A stretch of DNA of 64,000 bases, taken from Azolla caroliniana (lineage: Eukaryota > Polypodiophyta). Under the pieces are notes generated by a model. It saw nothing but the letters and a program-made list of their open reading frames with translations. It did no database searches and had not been told where the DNA came from. The DNA is taken from the NCBI GenBank assembly GCA_043228905.1, contig JBHGNT010000016.1:13826001-13890000 (forward strand), written 5' to 3'. Made by a program: the position numbers and the translations under genes. Shown in pieces: positions 43,301 through 54,018 of this stretch (its first letter is position 1; every line of letters starts with the position of its first letter).

Positions 43301-44339
43301 GTCCGACCACTGCGTGTTTGTGAAGAAGTTCGAAGGAGGAGACTCTCTAATACTCCTCCTGTACGTGGACGACATGTTGATCGTCGGACGGGACCAGGTC
43401 AAGATACGGATGCTAAAGAAGGCTCTTCACCGAACCTTCTCAATGAAGGACTTGGGTCCGGCGAGACAAATACTAGGGATGCACATCATCCGGGACCGGA
43501 GCAAGAAGCAGTTGTGGCTGTCACAGGAGAAGTACGTGACAAAGGTGCTTAAACGGTTCAACATGTCGGAAGCAAGACCGGTCGGATCGACCCTCCCGGC
43601 AAACTGCAAGCTGTCCAGCAAGCAAAGTCCCAAGACAAAGGCTGAGAAGGAGGACATGATGAAAGTGCCATATGCCTCTGCCGTCGGAAGCCTGATGTAC
43701 GCGATGGTGTGTACAAGACCGGACATTGGATACGCAGTCGGAGTGGTGAGCCGGTACATGAGCAATCCCGGCAAAGAGCATTGGAACGCGGCCAAGTGGA
43801 TACTCCGATACCTGAAGGGCACGGCAAACGTGTGCCTCCGATTCGGCTCCGGTAAGCCCGAACTCGACGGCTTCACCGATTCGGATATGTCGGCTGATGC
43901 AGATACCAGCCGGTCCACATCAAGGTATGTGATGACGTATGCAGGGGGAGCTGTTTCATGGCAGTCGAGGCTGCAGAAGACGGTTGCGTTGTCAACCACG
44001 GAGGCGGAGTACATGGCAGCTGTTGAAGCCGGCAAGGAAATAATATGGATGAAGGACTTCATTAGAGAGCTCGGGATCCGGCAGGAGGAGTACCGACTCT
44101 ACTGCGATAGTCAGAGTGCCATCCACCTTGCGAAGAACGCGGCCTATCACTCCCGGACGAAGCACATCCAGCGAAGATATCACTGGATCCGGGAAAGGAT
44201 AGAAGACAAGGATTTCGTGCTGACGAAGGTCCACACGGACGAGAACGGGTCGGATATGCTGACCAAGGTGCTCACACCCGACAAGCTGGAAGCATGCCGG
44301 AAGAGGATCGGATTGGAGAGACATCCCATGCCGAAGTGA
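40362..44339 (+). CDS. Copia B gag-pol polyprotein (1325 aa, intact)
   Basis: A single open frame from ATG 40,362 to TGA 44,337-44,339. Order: capsid (residues 1-210; NYADWKIKMEDLL, YVDVSVLQHV), RNA-binding zinc region (~232, CFHCGKPG), protease (VVDSGASFHLT, catalytic D ~287), integrase zinc region (WHKRLCHMS...CTDCLAGK, ~410-450), integrase core D ~476 (VHTDVC), D ~537 (ADNGGEY) and E ~573 (LNGLAERMN), RT (KTAFLHGDLEEEIYM; YVDDM ~1000), RNase H (GFTDSD ~1170, STTEAEYMA ~1212, YCDSQSA ~1246). Gene order PR-IN-RT-RH is Ty1/copia. Oddity: the zinc knuckle lacks its H and last C; compared with copia A an in-frame deletion of about 17 codons removed HFQKNC and more. Otherwise all catalytic residues are present. 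Confidence 0.96.
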   Translation: MEGGGSGQPGIMVLNAQNYADWKIKMEDLLIVRDLYEPIDRSEIPKGVLESEWRLLNRKAVATIRQYVDVSVLQHVANDTNAYEMWRKLSGLYERKNALNRTSLMRKIVNLKYRDGESMVEHVSTFMGFVNQLAAIKFPLEDAMQAIILMCTLPESWENLVVTLSTSCTEDNLSLQTVKTSILNEEASRRDKEPASDPKMLFTESDRGRQRNRSPQRREKSGTRSQSRGRPTCFHCGKPGATDRNGSDRRGQDRKGTTALAASEEEIMLITEEGELNIAGDETTWVVDSGASFHLTPERRYFSSYTAGEHGCVRMGNEGTCRIAGIGDVWLTTPTGCKMLLKDVRHVPEVQLNLISAGRLDDEGYTGSIRNGVMKFSKGSLIVDRARKVNTLYLMNARLCPEELNVAADTAGELWHKRLCHMSEKGMKRLAEDNLIPVKHVHLEKCTDCLAGKQNRTSFHSRPPTRRSAPLELVHTDVCQVETKSHGGAQYFVTFIDDHSRKLWTAPMKTKDQVLSIFKELHARVERESGKKLKAIRADNGGEYRGQFTEYCRSKGIRLEFTVPKMPELNGLAERMNRTIMERVRSMLAHAELPKGFWAEAMSTATYVINRSPSVPLDGDTPQRVWTGREVSYWHLKVFGCLAYVHVAKDRRGKLDPKTRPCIFLGYGDDEFGYRVWDPVDKKIFRSRDIIFMEDKTLADWESEKKMKSSKSTGEDQLYEEQSRPARDRLALEDPAEDGEETEPAEEDENDTGTGPDPEMDSDEEESEELVTEAPERRYPLRERRAPRRFPEPEHVLLTNEGEPESFEEAKHDTQSRRWLSAMQDEMDSLHENHTYELVELPKGKRALRNKWVFKLKPGDAGNPPRYKARIVVKGFQQKKGVDFDEIFAPVVKMTSIRTVLSIAASMDLEVEQMDVKTAFLHGDLEEEIYMQQPEGFEKKGKEHLVCRLKKSLYGLKQAPRQWYRKFDSFMTDEGYLKTQSDHCVFVKKFEGGDSLILLLYVDDMLIVGRDQVKIRMLKKALHRTFSMKDLGPARQILGMHIIRDRSKKQLWLSQEKYVTKVLKRFNMSEARPVGSTLPANCKLSSKQSPKTKAEKEDMMKVPYASAVGSLMYAMVCTRPDIGYAVGVVSRYMSNPGKEHWNAAKWILRYLKGTANVCLRFGSGKPELDGFTDSDMSADADTSRSTSRYVMTYAGGAVSWQSRLQKTVALSTTEAEYMAAVEAGKEIIWMKDFIRELGIRQEEYRLYCDSQSAIHLAKNAAYHSRTKHIQRRYHWIRERIEDKDFVLTKVHTDENGSDMLTKVLTPDKLEACRKRIGLERHPMPK

Positions 44340-44349
44340 AGGGGGAGTT

Positions 44350-44949
44350 TGTTGGGATTACGGTCCCTTCGGATGGGATGGTCGGATGTCGGAGATGAAT
44401 GCCGACAAGCCCGGTTGCGGTTTCGGAACCGGATGATGAAGACCCCGACTTCGGAGCCGGATGACGAATGTACCCGGAGAGAGATCCGGATGCGGGGACA
44501 TATCTGTGAATATGTTTGCCAAGGGCCCTTGAGGCTATAGTTGTAAATAGCCCCAAAGTCATATGTGTATAAATATGACTTAGGGCAAATAGTTTTAAAT
44601 GAGCTACTCATTTTTCTGTTTTTCCACTCAAGAGTGAAGAGAGAGCAGCCGTGAGAGAGATAGAGCGTGAGAGAGGAAGAGGTCGACGCCTCTGTGTATT
44701 TCCGCCGCCTGTGGCGAGGACAGCGAGCTCAAGGTCGTCGCCTTGCAGCTCGCCATTGTATATTTCTCTGTGCATAGTTTTGGTTTGGAGTCTTGTACTC
44801 CCGTGGTTTTTCCCGTACAGGGTTTTCCACGTTAAATCGTGTGTCCACTCTATTTTTTCGCATTTCCCATTTTCTGCAACAACGATTCGTGTGTTTCCTT
44901 GGTTGTGGCCGAGAGGTGAAATAATCGTAGGAGACGTTTATTTCCATCA
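44350..44949 (+). repeat. 3' LTR of copia B (600 bp)
   Basis: Partner of 39,729-40,331; TATA box TATAAATA at 44,568-44,575; preceded by the purine tract ending at 44,347. Confidence 0.96.
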
Positions 44950-46728
44950 ATAAGAGCCTACATTCGTCTTGTGGCTCCCATTGCGAACTAGATGAGTATT
45001 GGTTGGCATACAACATGGTCTGGTTGTGATCGACCACACTTTGTTGGATGAGGAAGATGTGGTTAAAACTTATATTATTAACCAGAGCAAGAACCCTACC
45101 TCCAGTCCCATCACCATCCAAACAGAAGCGCATGAAATCATATACTTCATCTAAATGTTGCACATGTGGCTTGGGGGTATAAGTGATCAACCTTGATAGC
45201 ACAGGAAGTGTGAAAGCATCGCACCTCGTTAATTTCTTGGAGAACCTACTAAACATTTTATCTATGTGATCATGTGTATGACCAACTAGCAAGAAGTTGA
45301 CCTTAATCTTTTGGAAAATACCCTTATCTACTAACATGCTCAGGTAACCAAACATAGTTGAGTTCTTGTTTTCTCTCATCGTGTTGTCAAGTTGCACGTA
45401 TAGTATTGGTGGGGGAGTAAACCTTACCAACCCTGCATAACTCTTTGCATGACTGTAACTGTAAGATTAGGGTCGTTGTGGATATTTGGATAAGTTAAGA
45501 ACACTTGATGCCTTATTGTCTGACAATACAAAAGACATCCTACTAAGTGCATCTGCACTAGGCATTCATCTCCAATATCCTTGGGCAATCTTCGAAAATG
45601 TGGCAAACAAGTTTTCTTCTGATCCATCCCATCTATAATCAAGCACATGTATCTTTTTGGCAATTAAAGCGCTTTTTGACGATGGTGCATAGCTTTAGAT
45701 CTTTCCAACGCTTGGCTTTCTCGATGCTCTCTCAATAAAGTCTAATATTTTGTTATTTCTTCATCTATTGTCCCACTCTTTGCCAAGCTTTTTAAACTCG
45801 CGCAGATCGAAAAAACACCCATCCGGACCTTGCAGGGTATGACCACATTGTTAAACTTCGATCTCCGTAAACGATTAAAATGTTGATATTGCATATAAGG
45901 TACACTTTTCAATAACATGTCATCCTTATAAGCTTGGTATACCTCACAACAAGTGAAGTTATTTGACAAATGTAACCTTCTAGTGGTGGGCATAACATTA
46001 CATTGCTTCGAGAAATAAATCTCCATCCATCTAACAACATGTCGCCCAATTAGGCCCTTACATGAAGATTCTCTATTGTTGAAAGGCACCCACCACCCCT
46101 TCAATAATCGATGTTGAGTTCTCTGTAGCCTCATGTTCCCGATGCTATAAGCATTTTTAAAAGCAACTCAACAACTCTTCATAGTAAGTGAAAGGTAATA
46201 TTCCACCTGATGAGAACATGACACTACCAGATGGTCATTAACAAGTTGCATATTGGCAATCAAGAATGTATCTTGTTCGTCGCCATTGAGAGACAAATAC
46301 TTTTGTCGCAACCCCCGCAAGTTTGCCTTTCCAAATTTTGATAAACAAAGGCTCGCATAACATACCTTGCATATGTCAATTGAAATTTGTCAATCCGAAC
46401 ACAAAAATTATATCGTTTAACACTCACTTGTCCAGGAACTCTTTGAAAATTTTAGAGGCTTATTGACACAGTCTTCATTAGCATTCAATAAACTAGAATC
46501 GACATGAGTTGTATCTACTTTAATATATCTTGTTTTACCTAAGTTTAATGGTTCTATCGAAAAAATTGACGTCGAGCTTTGCTCTTGATCGTCTTTGGTC
46601 TTAACATGGCAACTTTTATTATTAACATGGCTATATTCCTCGATTAAGAATAAGGAGTTATCAAATAATATAATAAGCTCAATAGAAAACAGAGAATTTT
46701 CACTCGACTTTGAGGTCATTTTGCTCAA
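44950..46728 (-). pseudogene. DUF7869-like transposase-type gene, 5' and central parts
   Basis: Read leftwards: an uncertain N-terminal piece (46,728-46,417), a block with YLSLNGDEQDTFLIANMQLV (about 46,310-46,240), a block with LRRSKFNNVVIPCKVRMGVFSIC (46,134-45,742), then LIIDGMDQKKTCLPHFRRLPK (45,660-45,590) and YVQLDNTMRENKNSTMFGYL followed by VGHTHDHIDKMFSRFS (45,400-45,250). The D-G-M-D, L-D-N and G-H-T-H-x-x-I-D motifs are characteristic, as far as I recall, of DUF7869 proteins, an RNase H-fold-like family common in repeats of plants and other eukaryotes. Several frame breaks; the coding sequence is split by copia B at ATAAG and resumes at 39,728. It is not a host gene of known function. 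Confidence 0.72.
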
Positions 46729-47340
46729 GGCTAATTAACACAAACAATGTCCAAAATAGGCACAAGCTTGGTTCTATAATAAGCACCATGTCCAAAATCA
46801 TCGAGTTTCCGCCTCCCCAGTCAAGTAAACATCTCCAACATCAACATGAACAAGGGAAAGAAAATTGACAGGTATGTTTTCCAACCCAACAATTTAGATT
46901 CCATAAAGATTCTTTTTTGTTTTATTCATTTTTTGCTTCCATAATCAAGGTGTATCCCTTTCAATGAGAACTTGATGCAGTGCATCGAGCACTGCATCGA
47001 GTTCCCATTGAAAGGGACACCTACATTAGGTTCCCAAGTTCCCGTTGAAAGGGACACCCCTTTCGACGGGAACTCAATGCACCACATCGAGTTCTCGTTG
47101 AAAAATGGGCTTTTCATGATCAATTGATCAGATTTGGTCAAATTTTTGGCAATTTTGGTCTATTTCTTTAAGTTTTACATGTAACATTCTATACAAAAAC
47201 GTATGATTTTTGTTAATTTTTACCTTAGTTAAGAGGTCTATATTATTAACATTATTGTTATATCATTGTGTCATGACTTGTTGTTTTCAATGAGCCACGA
47301 ATTCCCAACAAATAGAAGGTGTCATCCGTCAAACTAAAAA
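46729..47340. other. Non-coding stretch with two nested hairpins
   Basis: No gene recognised. 46,948-47,022 is an almost perfect inverted repeat (arms of about 34 nt around GTGCATCGAGCAC, reading AGGTGT-CCCTTTCAATG-GAACT and its complement). 47,038-47,073 is a second (GTTCCCGTTGAAAGGG / CCCTTTCGACGGGAAC), and its arm words also recur in the first. Flanking sequence is AT-rich. Confidence 0.7.
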
Positions 47341-47379
47341 TTCCATCATCAACAAAAAGACCTTCTGACACTAACTATT

Positions 47380-48300
47380 CCCAATAGCTAATTTAGCTAT
47401 TACCAGCTATTTAACTGCTAGGATAGCTAATTAGCAACCTAAATAGCTAATTAGCTACCAATCATAGCTATTTAGCTACCATAATAGCTAATTAGTTGCC
47501 TATGACTATAGCTAATTAGCTACTAAAATAGCTAATTAGGTACCAGAATAGCTAATTAGATGTTATGACTAGCTAATTAGCTACCAGAATAGCTAATTAG
47601 ATGTTATGACTAGCTAATTAGCTACCAAAATAGCTAACTAGCTAACTAGCTAATTAGCTGCATATGACTATAGCTAATTACCTACCAGACTAGCTAACTA
47701 GCTATTCGCAATAGCTAATTTAGCTATTACCAGCTAATTAATTGCGAGGATAGCTAATTAGCTACCAAAATAGCTACTTAGTTGCCAGAATAGCTAATTA
47801 GCTACCAATCATAGTTATTTAGCTACTAGAATAGCTAATTAGCTGCCTATGATTATAGCTAATTAGCTACTAGAATAGCTAACTAACTATTCCCAATAGA
47901 TAATTAGTTATTACCATCTAATTTAGCTATTACCAACTATTTAACTGCCAGGATAGCTAATTAGCTACCAAAATAGCTACTTAGTTGCCAGAATAGCTAA
48001 TTAGCTACCAATCATAGTTATTTAGCTACTAGAATAGCTAATTAGCTGCCTATGATTATAGCTAATTAGCTACTAGAATAGCTAACTAACTATTCCCAAT
48101 AGATAATTAGTTATTACCATCTAATTTAGCTATTACCAACTATTTAACTGCCAGGATAGCTAATTAGCAACCAGCTTAGCTAACTAGCTATTCCCAATAG
48201 CTAGTTTAGTTATTACCAACTAGTAGCTAATTAGCTAATTAGCTACCAAAATAGCTTATTAGCTGCTATAACTGGTTTGGAGCATAGCTAATCAACTAAT
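47380..48300. repeat. AT-rich satellite of TAGCTAATTAGC words with a duplicated 203-bp block
   Basis: Dozens of palindromic TAGCTAATTAGCTA / ATAGCTAATTAG words separated by CCAAAA, CCAGAA, GACTA and similar. A larger block starting GGATAGCTAA at 47,748 is repeated essentially without change from 47,951 to about 48,153, period 203 bp. Confidence 0.9.
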
Positions 48301-48317
48301 CAGTATGTCCATTTTAT

Positions 48318-48585
48318 TACGCAGGTCGATTTATTTATTACGTTCAAACGAATGCATCCAAATATCAAAGTTCAACTACGAACATTCGAGTCTCTTAAGC
48401 CACACTTTGTGAGACGCTTGAAGGATCGATACACATGTTGTTGCATTTACCATGTACAAATGGGTTTTCTCAAGGACTCTGTTAATCTACTACGTCACCA
48501 TAGCACCTCCCCAACTAATGTAGTTTGCACTTGTGAGTGCCCAATTTGTCAATCGAGCCCCCAAGAGCGTTGTAAATCATCTTAA
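48318..48585 (+). pseudogene. Exon fragment of a transposase-like gene (paralogue of 55,586-56,535)
   Basis: After a splice-acceptor-like TTACGCAG, codons read VDLFITFKRMHPNIKVQLRT, ESLKPHFVRRLKDRYTCCC-YH and a C-x-C-x2-C cluster, matching exon 3 of the gene at 55,586 (AELFMNFKDQHPSINLGFRK ... LKPFFVRKFKERNTCCCVYH). The shared acceptor position supports the exon model of that gene. Only about 85 codons remain before a stop. Confidence 0.75.
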
Positions 48586-48777
48586 CATATTATCTCTTCC
48601 ATGAGTTTTCTTTTAGATTCAATATTGTGTATCAGAGAAATTGACGCCATCTTCCACAATAATGTGTCATAGGTTTATGTCAAGATTATGGCCCTAGTAG
48701 ATTTAGGTGGTGTCCAAATGAATTGAGTAGTGAAATATTGATCTCTGTCAAGTTATTTGAGTCAGTGGCTCTAAATT
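48586..48777. other. Short unassigned stretch
   Basis: No gene, repeat or element end recognised; AT-rich. Confidence 0.4.
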
Positions 48778-48848
48778 AATCCATTGCTCTAGATTTCATC
48801 ACAGATCTTCCGGTCTCTAAGGGATTCGATGCGATCTTAACAGTAGTA
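48778..48848 (+). pseudogene. Chromovirus integrase fragment, left of the DNA transposon
   Basis: Codons SIALDFITDLPVSKGFDAIL-TVV match the first catalytic block of the chromovirus integrase (22,990-22,920 on the minus strand). The next codons of the same protein appear 12.6 kb away at 61,405, which shows where a DNA element inserted. Confidence 0.82.
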
Positions 48849-48915
48849 GGGGGGTCAAAGGATGCTAGTGTACCAAAAAAGTACTGTTTTTGGCCAAAAA
48901 AACACGAGTACTATT
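48849..48915 (+). repeat. Left terminal inverted repeat of the DNA transposon
   Basis: Six Gs then TCAAAGGATGCTAGTGTACC, a 10-base insert relative to the right end, TTTTTGGCCAAAA and GAGTACTATTAG. The outermost 10 aligned bases match the other end at 7 of 10, and inner blocks match better. Confidence 0.65.
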
Positions 48916-48993
48916 AGCATTGAGTGATTAAAAAATAATAATAATAATGGAAAATAATTAAAATCTTTTTAGGGAGTGATGTATGTTGCATTA

Positions 48994-49245
48994 TGAAGAG
49001 AATAACGTGGAATATTGCTCGGCCACAACCGAGTCTTGAACACTTCTCTAAGAATGAAACACGGTAATGGGAAGTGGAGAGTACACAAAGGAAATGCACA
49101 GGATGTTTACATGGAAAACCCTAAATGGGAAAAACTATGGACTCCAACTATCACTATAGGAGAAACGTACAATCAGAGCCTCGGAGGCAACGACCTCGAA
49201 CTCTATATCACTATGTCGTTACAACAGAGTATAACTATGTATCTC

Positions 49246-49306
<61 letters not shown>

Positions 49307-49529
49307 AACAACATGATAATAACAACAACCTTCACTAAAGTGATTGCCCTAAGTCATAGTTATACTTATATGAACTTGGGGCTATTTACAAATATAGCCG
49401 CAATAGGCTAACTCAAAACATATTTACAGATATGTCTTCTCTTCTGATTCACACCGGCTCTCTTCCGGTTCTCATTGGGTCCTCGTTATTCATCACCGGA
49501 TCCCATCCGGAGAGATCGATACCCCAACA
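48994..49529 (-). repeat. 3' LTR of copia D
   Basis: Contains a long (CT)n run at about 49,231-49,303 and, on the minus strand, a TATA-like TATAA box near 49,360; related to the copia A LTR. Confidence 0.9.
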
Positions 49530-52500
49530 ATCTCCCCCTTCACTCCAGCATGGGATATCTTGTCAGCCTGATCCGCTTTCGGCACGCGTCCAGCTTGTCG
49601 GTTGTAAGGACCTTGGTCAGCATGTCCAACCCGTTCTCCTCCATGTGGATCTTCGTCAACATAAACTCTTGATCTTCAAATCTCTCCCGGATCCATTGGT
49701 ACCTCCGCTGGATATGTTTCGTCCAGGAATATTCCCCGGTAGTCCTTCATCCAGAGTATCTCTTTCTCGGCTTCTACAACTACGATGTACTACGCCTCCG
49801 TGGTTGACAATGCAACTGTCTTCTGCAACCTCGACTGCCACAAAACAACTCCCCCTGCATAAGTCATGACATATCCGGATGTCGACCGGCTAGTAGCTGC
49901 ATCAGCCGACATATCCAAATCCGTGAAACCATCCAGTTGGGGTTTTCCGAAGTCAAACCGGAGGCACATACTCGAGGTGCCTTTCAGATACCGGAGTATC
50001 TACTTGACCACGTTCCAATGCTCTCTTCCGGGATTTCTCATGAACCGGCTCACCACTCCGACTGCATATCGGATATCCGGCCGGGTACATACCATCGCGT
50101 ACATCAAGCTCTCGACGACACAGGCATATGGTATCTTCATCATATCTGTCTTCTTCGCCTTTGTCCTCGGGCTTTGTTTTCCAGATAGCTTGCAGTTTGC
50201 CGGAAGTGTCAATCCGACTGGTTTCGCCTCCGACATGTTGAACCGTTGAAGCACCTTTGTCACATACTTCTCCAGTGACAACCACAATAACTTCTTCGAC
50301 AAGTCCCGGATGATGTGCATTCCTAATATCTGTCTTGCCAGCCCCAAGTCTTTCATTGAGAAGGTCTGGTTCAGAGCCTTCTCCAGCATCCAAATCTTGT
50401 CTTGGTCTCGTCCGATGATCAACATATCATCCACATATAGGAGCAGTATCAAGAAATCGCCTCCATCAAATTTCTTCACAAACACGAAGTGATCGGCCTG
50501 CGTCCTGTGGTACCCTTGCCAGGGAGCTTGCTTTAGTCCATATACACTCTTCTTTAGCCAGCACACCAGGTGCTCCATCCCTTTCTTCTCAAATACTTCC
50601 GATTGATGCATGTAGATCTCTTCTTCGAGGTCCCCATGGAGGAACGTCGTCTTCACGTCTAGTTTCTCTACCTCAAGGTCCATCCTTGCTGCTATGCCCA
50701 ATACCGTTCGGATGGATTTCATCGTTACTACCGGGGCAAAGATCTCATCAAAGTCCACCCCCTTCTTCTACTGGAAGCCCTTCACCACGATTCAGGCCTT
50801 ATACCTTGGTGGATTTCCGGCGTCTCCCGGTTTCAGCTTGTACACCCACTTGTTCCAGAGTGCCCTCTTTCCTTTAGGCAACTCCACCAATTCATATGTA
50901 TGGTTTTGATGTAGGGAATCCATGTCATCCTGCATGGTACTCAACCACTTGCAGTTGTGGGTGTCTCCCTTCGCTTCTTCACAGCTTTCCGGCTCCCCCT
51001 CATCGGTTAGCAACACATGCTCTGCATCCAGAAATCTCTAGGGGGCTCTTCTCTCTCGGAGAGGACATCTTCGTCCCTGGTTTCTGACTACCGGTTCCTC
51101 CGTTTGTTCTGAATCCGATTCCGATTCGGGATCTTGTCTGGTTCCAGTGTCTTCTTCTTCTTCTTCTTCTTAGGTCGGTTCGATTTCTTGTCCATATCCG
51201 GCCAGTTCGTCGAGTGTCATCTGGTTACCGGCTAGCGTCCACTTTTCAATGAATGATCCGAACTTCATCACCTTCTTCTCCGACTCCCAGTTGGCAATGG
51301 TCTTGTCTTCATGAAGACTATGTCCTGACTTCTGAACACCTTCTTGTCAACCAGGTCCCACACCCGGAACCGAACTCATCATCGCCGTATCCAAGAAATA
51401 TGCATGGCCTAGACTCCGGATCCAGCTTTGCTCTCTTGTCCTTTGCAACATGCACATATGCGAGACACCCGAATACCTTCAGATGCCGGCAACATACATC
51501 TTTACCACTCCATACTTTCTAAGGTGAGTCTCCTTCCAAGGGTGGTGAGGGTGATCTATTTATCACATAGGTCGCCGTTGTCAGCACCTCAGCCCAAAAC
51601 TTCTTAGGTAACTTTGCATCTGCTAGCATGCTCTGGACTCTCTCCATTATGGTCTGGTTCATCCTTTCAGCCAGCCCGTTTAGTTCCGGCGTCTTTCGCA
51701 TAGTAAACTCGAGCCGGATTCCCTTCGAGTGGCAGTACTCCTCGAACTACCCCCGGTATTCTCCTCCGTTATCTACTCGAACCGTCTTCAGCTTCCGACC
51801 GGTTTCTCGTTCCACTCTCATGGAGCTCCTTGAAGATGGATAGCACCTCATCCTTTGTCTTCAATGGTGAGACCCACAACTTCCGCCTGTGGTCATTTGT
51901 GACTTCGTGTCTACTTGACACACATTGGTATGCACCAGCTCCAATGGTGCATTTTGTCTCATCGGTGGTCTTGACCAGAACGACGTTCGGTTTTGCTTGC
52001 CGGCCAAGCAATCGGTGCACTTCTCAAGTTTCACGTCCTTCATCGGAATGAGGTTGTTTTCGTCAATGTCTCTTCATCCCCTTCTCACTCATGTGACACA
52101 GTCTTTTGTGCCACGGCTCACCGATAGTGTTGGATACTACGTTCACTTCTTCCCAGCATATCCGGGCATTCATCAAGTACAGTGTGTTGATCTTCCAAGC
52201 TCGAGCCACTATCATGCTTCCCTTGTTGAACTTCATAACTCCGTTCCGGATGCTACCCGTGTAGCCTTCATCATCTAGCCGACCGGCTGATATCAGGTTC
52301 AGTCGAACCTCCGGAACGTGTCAGTCATCCTTCAGCAGCAATTTGCATCCGGTTGATGTCGTCAACAACACATGTCCTATGCCGATAATTCGGCATGTCC
52401 CTTCATTCCCCATCCAGACACAACCATGATCACCGGTTGTGTAGGATGAGGAGCATTTCTGATCCGGTGTCAGGTGGAACGATGCTCCGGAATCGACAAC

Positions 52501-53440
52501 CCACGTTGTCTCGTCACCGACAAGGTTTAACTCATTCTCTTCGGTAATGAGCATCAGTTCTTCTTCACTTGTCACGATCGCTGACATTCCCTTCCAATCC
52601 GGGCCTCTCCGGCTCGAACCATTTCAATCCGAAATCTTCTTCGAATCGGTGGTGCCGGTTTCTTTCACTTTCCGAAAATGCTATCAGTTCTTCTAGAAGT
52701 GTCCTGGCTTCCCATAATAGAAGCAAGCATTGCCTTGACTTTGACCTCGTCCCGGATTTGTCCTAGTTTTGGGGACTCTGATACCAGCCTCTTCCCCGGT
52801 TGTGGTCATCTTCCATGAGCAAGGCCTTCGGATCGGTTCTGGACTACTGGTCCTTCAAGCAAGCTTCTTCATCTAGCAGGCTTCATTTTACCCTTGCTAG
52901 GGACAACTGTTTTCCTTCCGGGCCAGCGTTGCCTAACGTGACAACTAACGTCTCCCAGCTATCCGGGAGGGAACCGAGCAGGAGCAATGCAAGTACCTCA
53001 TCGATGAGAGGTACTTCCAACGAGGTTGCTTGATGTATCAGCCCTTGGAAAGCATTCATGTGCTCCGCCATACTGGAGTCGTCTTGGTACCGGAGCCTCA
53101 CTAGCTTCCAGAATACCGAAAGCCGATTAACAACATTCTTGTTCGGAAACATGATGTTGATCTTCTCCCAGAGTTCATGAGCCTTGCTCTCTTCATTGAA
53201 GTTGTTGTACAGGCTCATGTCGATGAAGCACCGGATGTTGGCCGTCGTCTTCATGTGCATCACCTCCCACACTATGGCGTCGATCTTATCTGGTCTCTTG
53301 TCCCCGAACAGAACTGGCAACCAAAGATCTTTAACCACCAGCATATATCTCATCTTCGACTTCCACACTGAGTAGTTGGAACCAGTGACCTTGAACATGC
53401 CGTTGAACGATTCTTCCATTTCCTGTGTTGTTCGCTCTGA
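49530..53440 (-). pseudogene. Copia D gag-pol, many stops and frameshifts
   Basis: Read leftwards: gag from about 53,419 (MEESFNGMFKVTGSNYSVWKS, DMSLYNNFNEESKAHELWEK), degraded zinc knuckle near 52,700, protease WVVDSGASFHLT (about 52,500), integrase zinc region CTDCLAGK (about 52,020), core piece LNGLAERMN (about 51,685), RT from 50,758 (KTTFLHGDLEEEIYM, YVDDMLIIG near 50,430) and an RNase H tail near 49,830. Stops are scattered through all domains. Ty1/copia order, same family group as copia A and B. Confidence 0.88.
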
Positions 53441-53448
53441 TACCAGAT

Positions 53449-54013
53449 TGAAGAGAATAATGTAGAATATTGCTCGGCCACAACCGAGTCTTGAACACTT
53501 CTCTGAGAATGAAACACAGTAATGGGAAGTGGAGAGTACACAATGGAAATACATAGGATGTTTACATGGAAAACCCTAAATGGGAAAAACCATGGGAGCC
53601 CACAAACTCCAACTATCACTATAGGAGAAAGGTACAATCAGAGCCTTGGAGGCAATGACCTGGAGCTCTGTATCTTCGCCAACCGGCGGTTACAACAGAG
53701 TATCACTCTGTATCTCACTCTCTCTCTCTCTCTATGTCGCTCTCTCTATACAACAATATGACAATAACAACAACCTTCACTCAAGTGATTGCCCTAAGTC
53801 TTATTTATACTGATATGAACTTGGGGCTATTCACAAATATAGCCTCAATAGGCTTACTCAAAACATATTTACAGATATGTCTTCTCTTCCACTTCACATC
53901 GGCTCCCTTCCGGTTCTCACCGGGTCTCCTTCGGTTTCCGGATCTCTTCCGGTTCTCACTGGGTCCTCTTTATTCATCACCGGATCCCATCCAGAGAGAT
54001 CGATTTCCCAACA
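53449..54013 (-). repeat. 5' LTR of copia D
   Basis: Partner of 48,994-49,529. It has a GGGAGCCCACAA segment missing from the other copy and a shorter (CT)n run. Confidence 0.9.
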
Positions 54014-54018
54014 CATTA

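Larger units (their letters stand above)
39729..44949 (+). mobile_element. Young, full-length Ty1/copia element B (5.2 kb), TSD ATAAG
   Basis: LTRs of 603 bp (39,729-40,331) and 600 bp (44,350-44,949) differ by two transitions and one 3-bp indel (about 0.3% substitutions). They have TGTTGGG...TTCCATCA ends and a perfect ATAAG duplication (39,724-39,728, 44,950-44,954). A primer-binding site for initiator tRNA-Met (TGGTATCAGAGC) follows the left LTR, one uninterrupted 1325-codon gag-pol frame fills the interior, and a purine tract (AAGTGAAGGGGGAG) precedes the right LTR. It is the youngest autonomous-looking element here and sits inside the DUF7869-like gene. Confidence 0.97.
48994..54013 (-). 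mobile_element. Old copia element D nested in the DNA transposon, TSD CATTA
   Basis: LTRs at 48,994-49,529 (3', 536 bp) and 53,449-54,013 (5', 565 bp) with TG/CA ends and a perfect CATTA duplication (48,989-48,993, 54,014-54,018). The 5' LTR is followed on the minus strand by a primer site TGGTATCAGAGCG (initiator Met), and the 3' LTR is preceded by AAGGGGGAGAT. LTRs differ by roughly a tenth by eye plus indels, so this is an old insertion, which makes the host DNA transposon older still. Confidence 0.92.

Noticed and set aside
47380-48300. CRISPR-like regular repeat array
   Set aside because: Spacing is irregular, repeats are short AT palindromes, spacers are not unique and the context is eukaryotic.
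48849-48860. CACTA-type terminus for the DNA transposon
   Set aside because: The ends read GGGTCAAAG / AGGTGAAAG, not CACTA/CACTG, despite a possible 3-bp target duplication.
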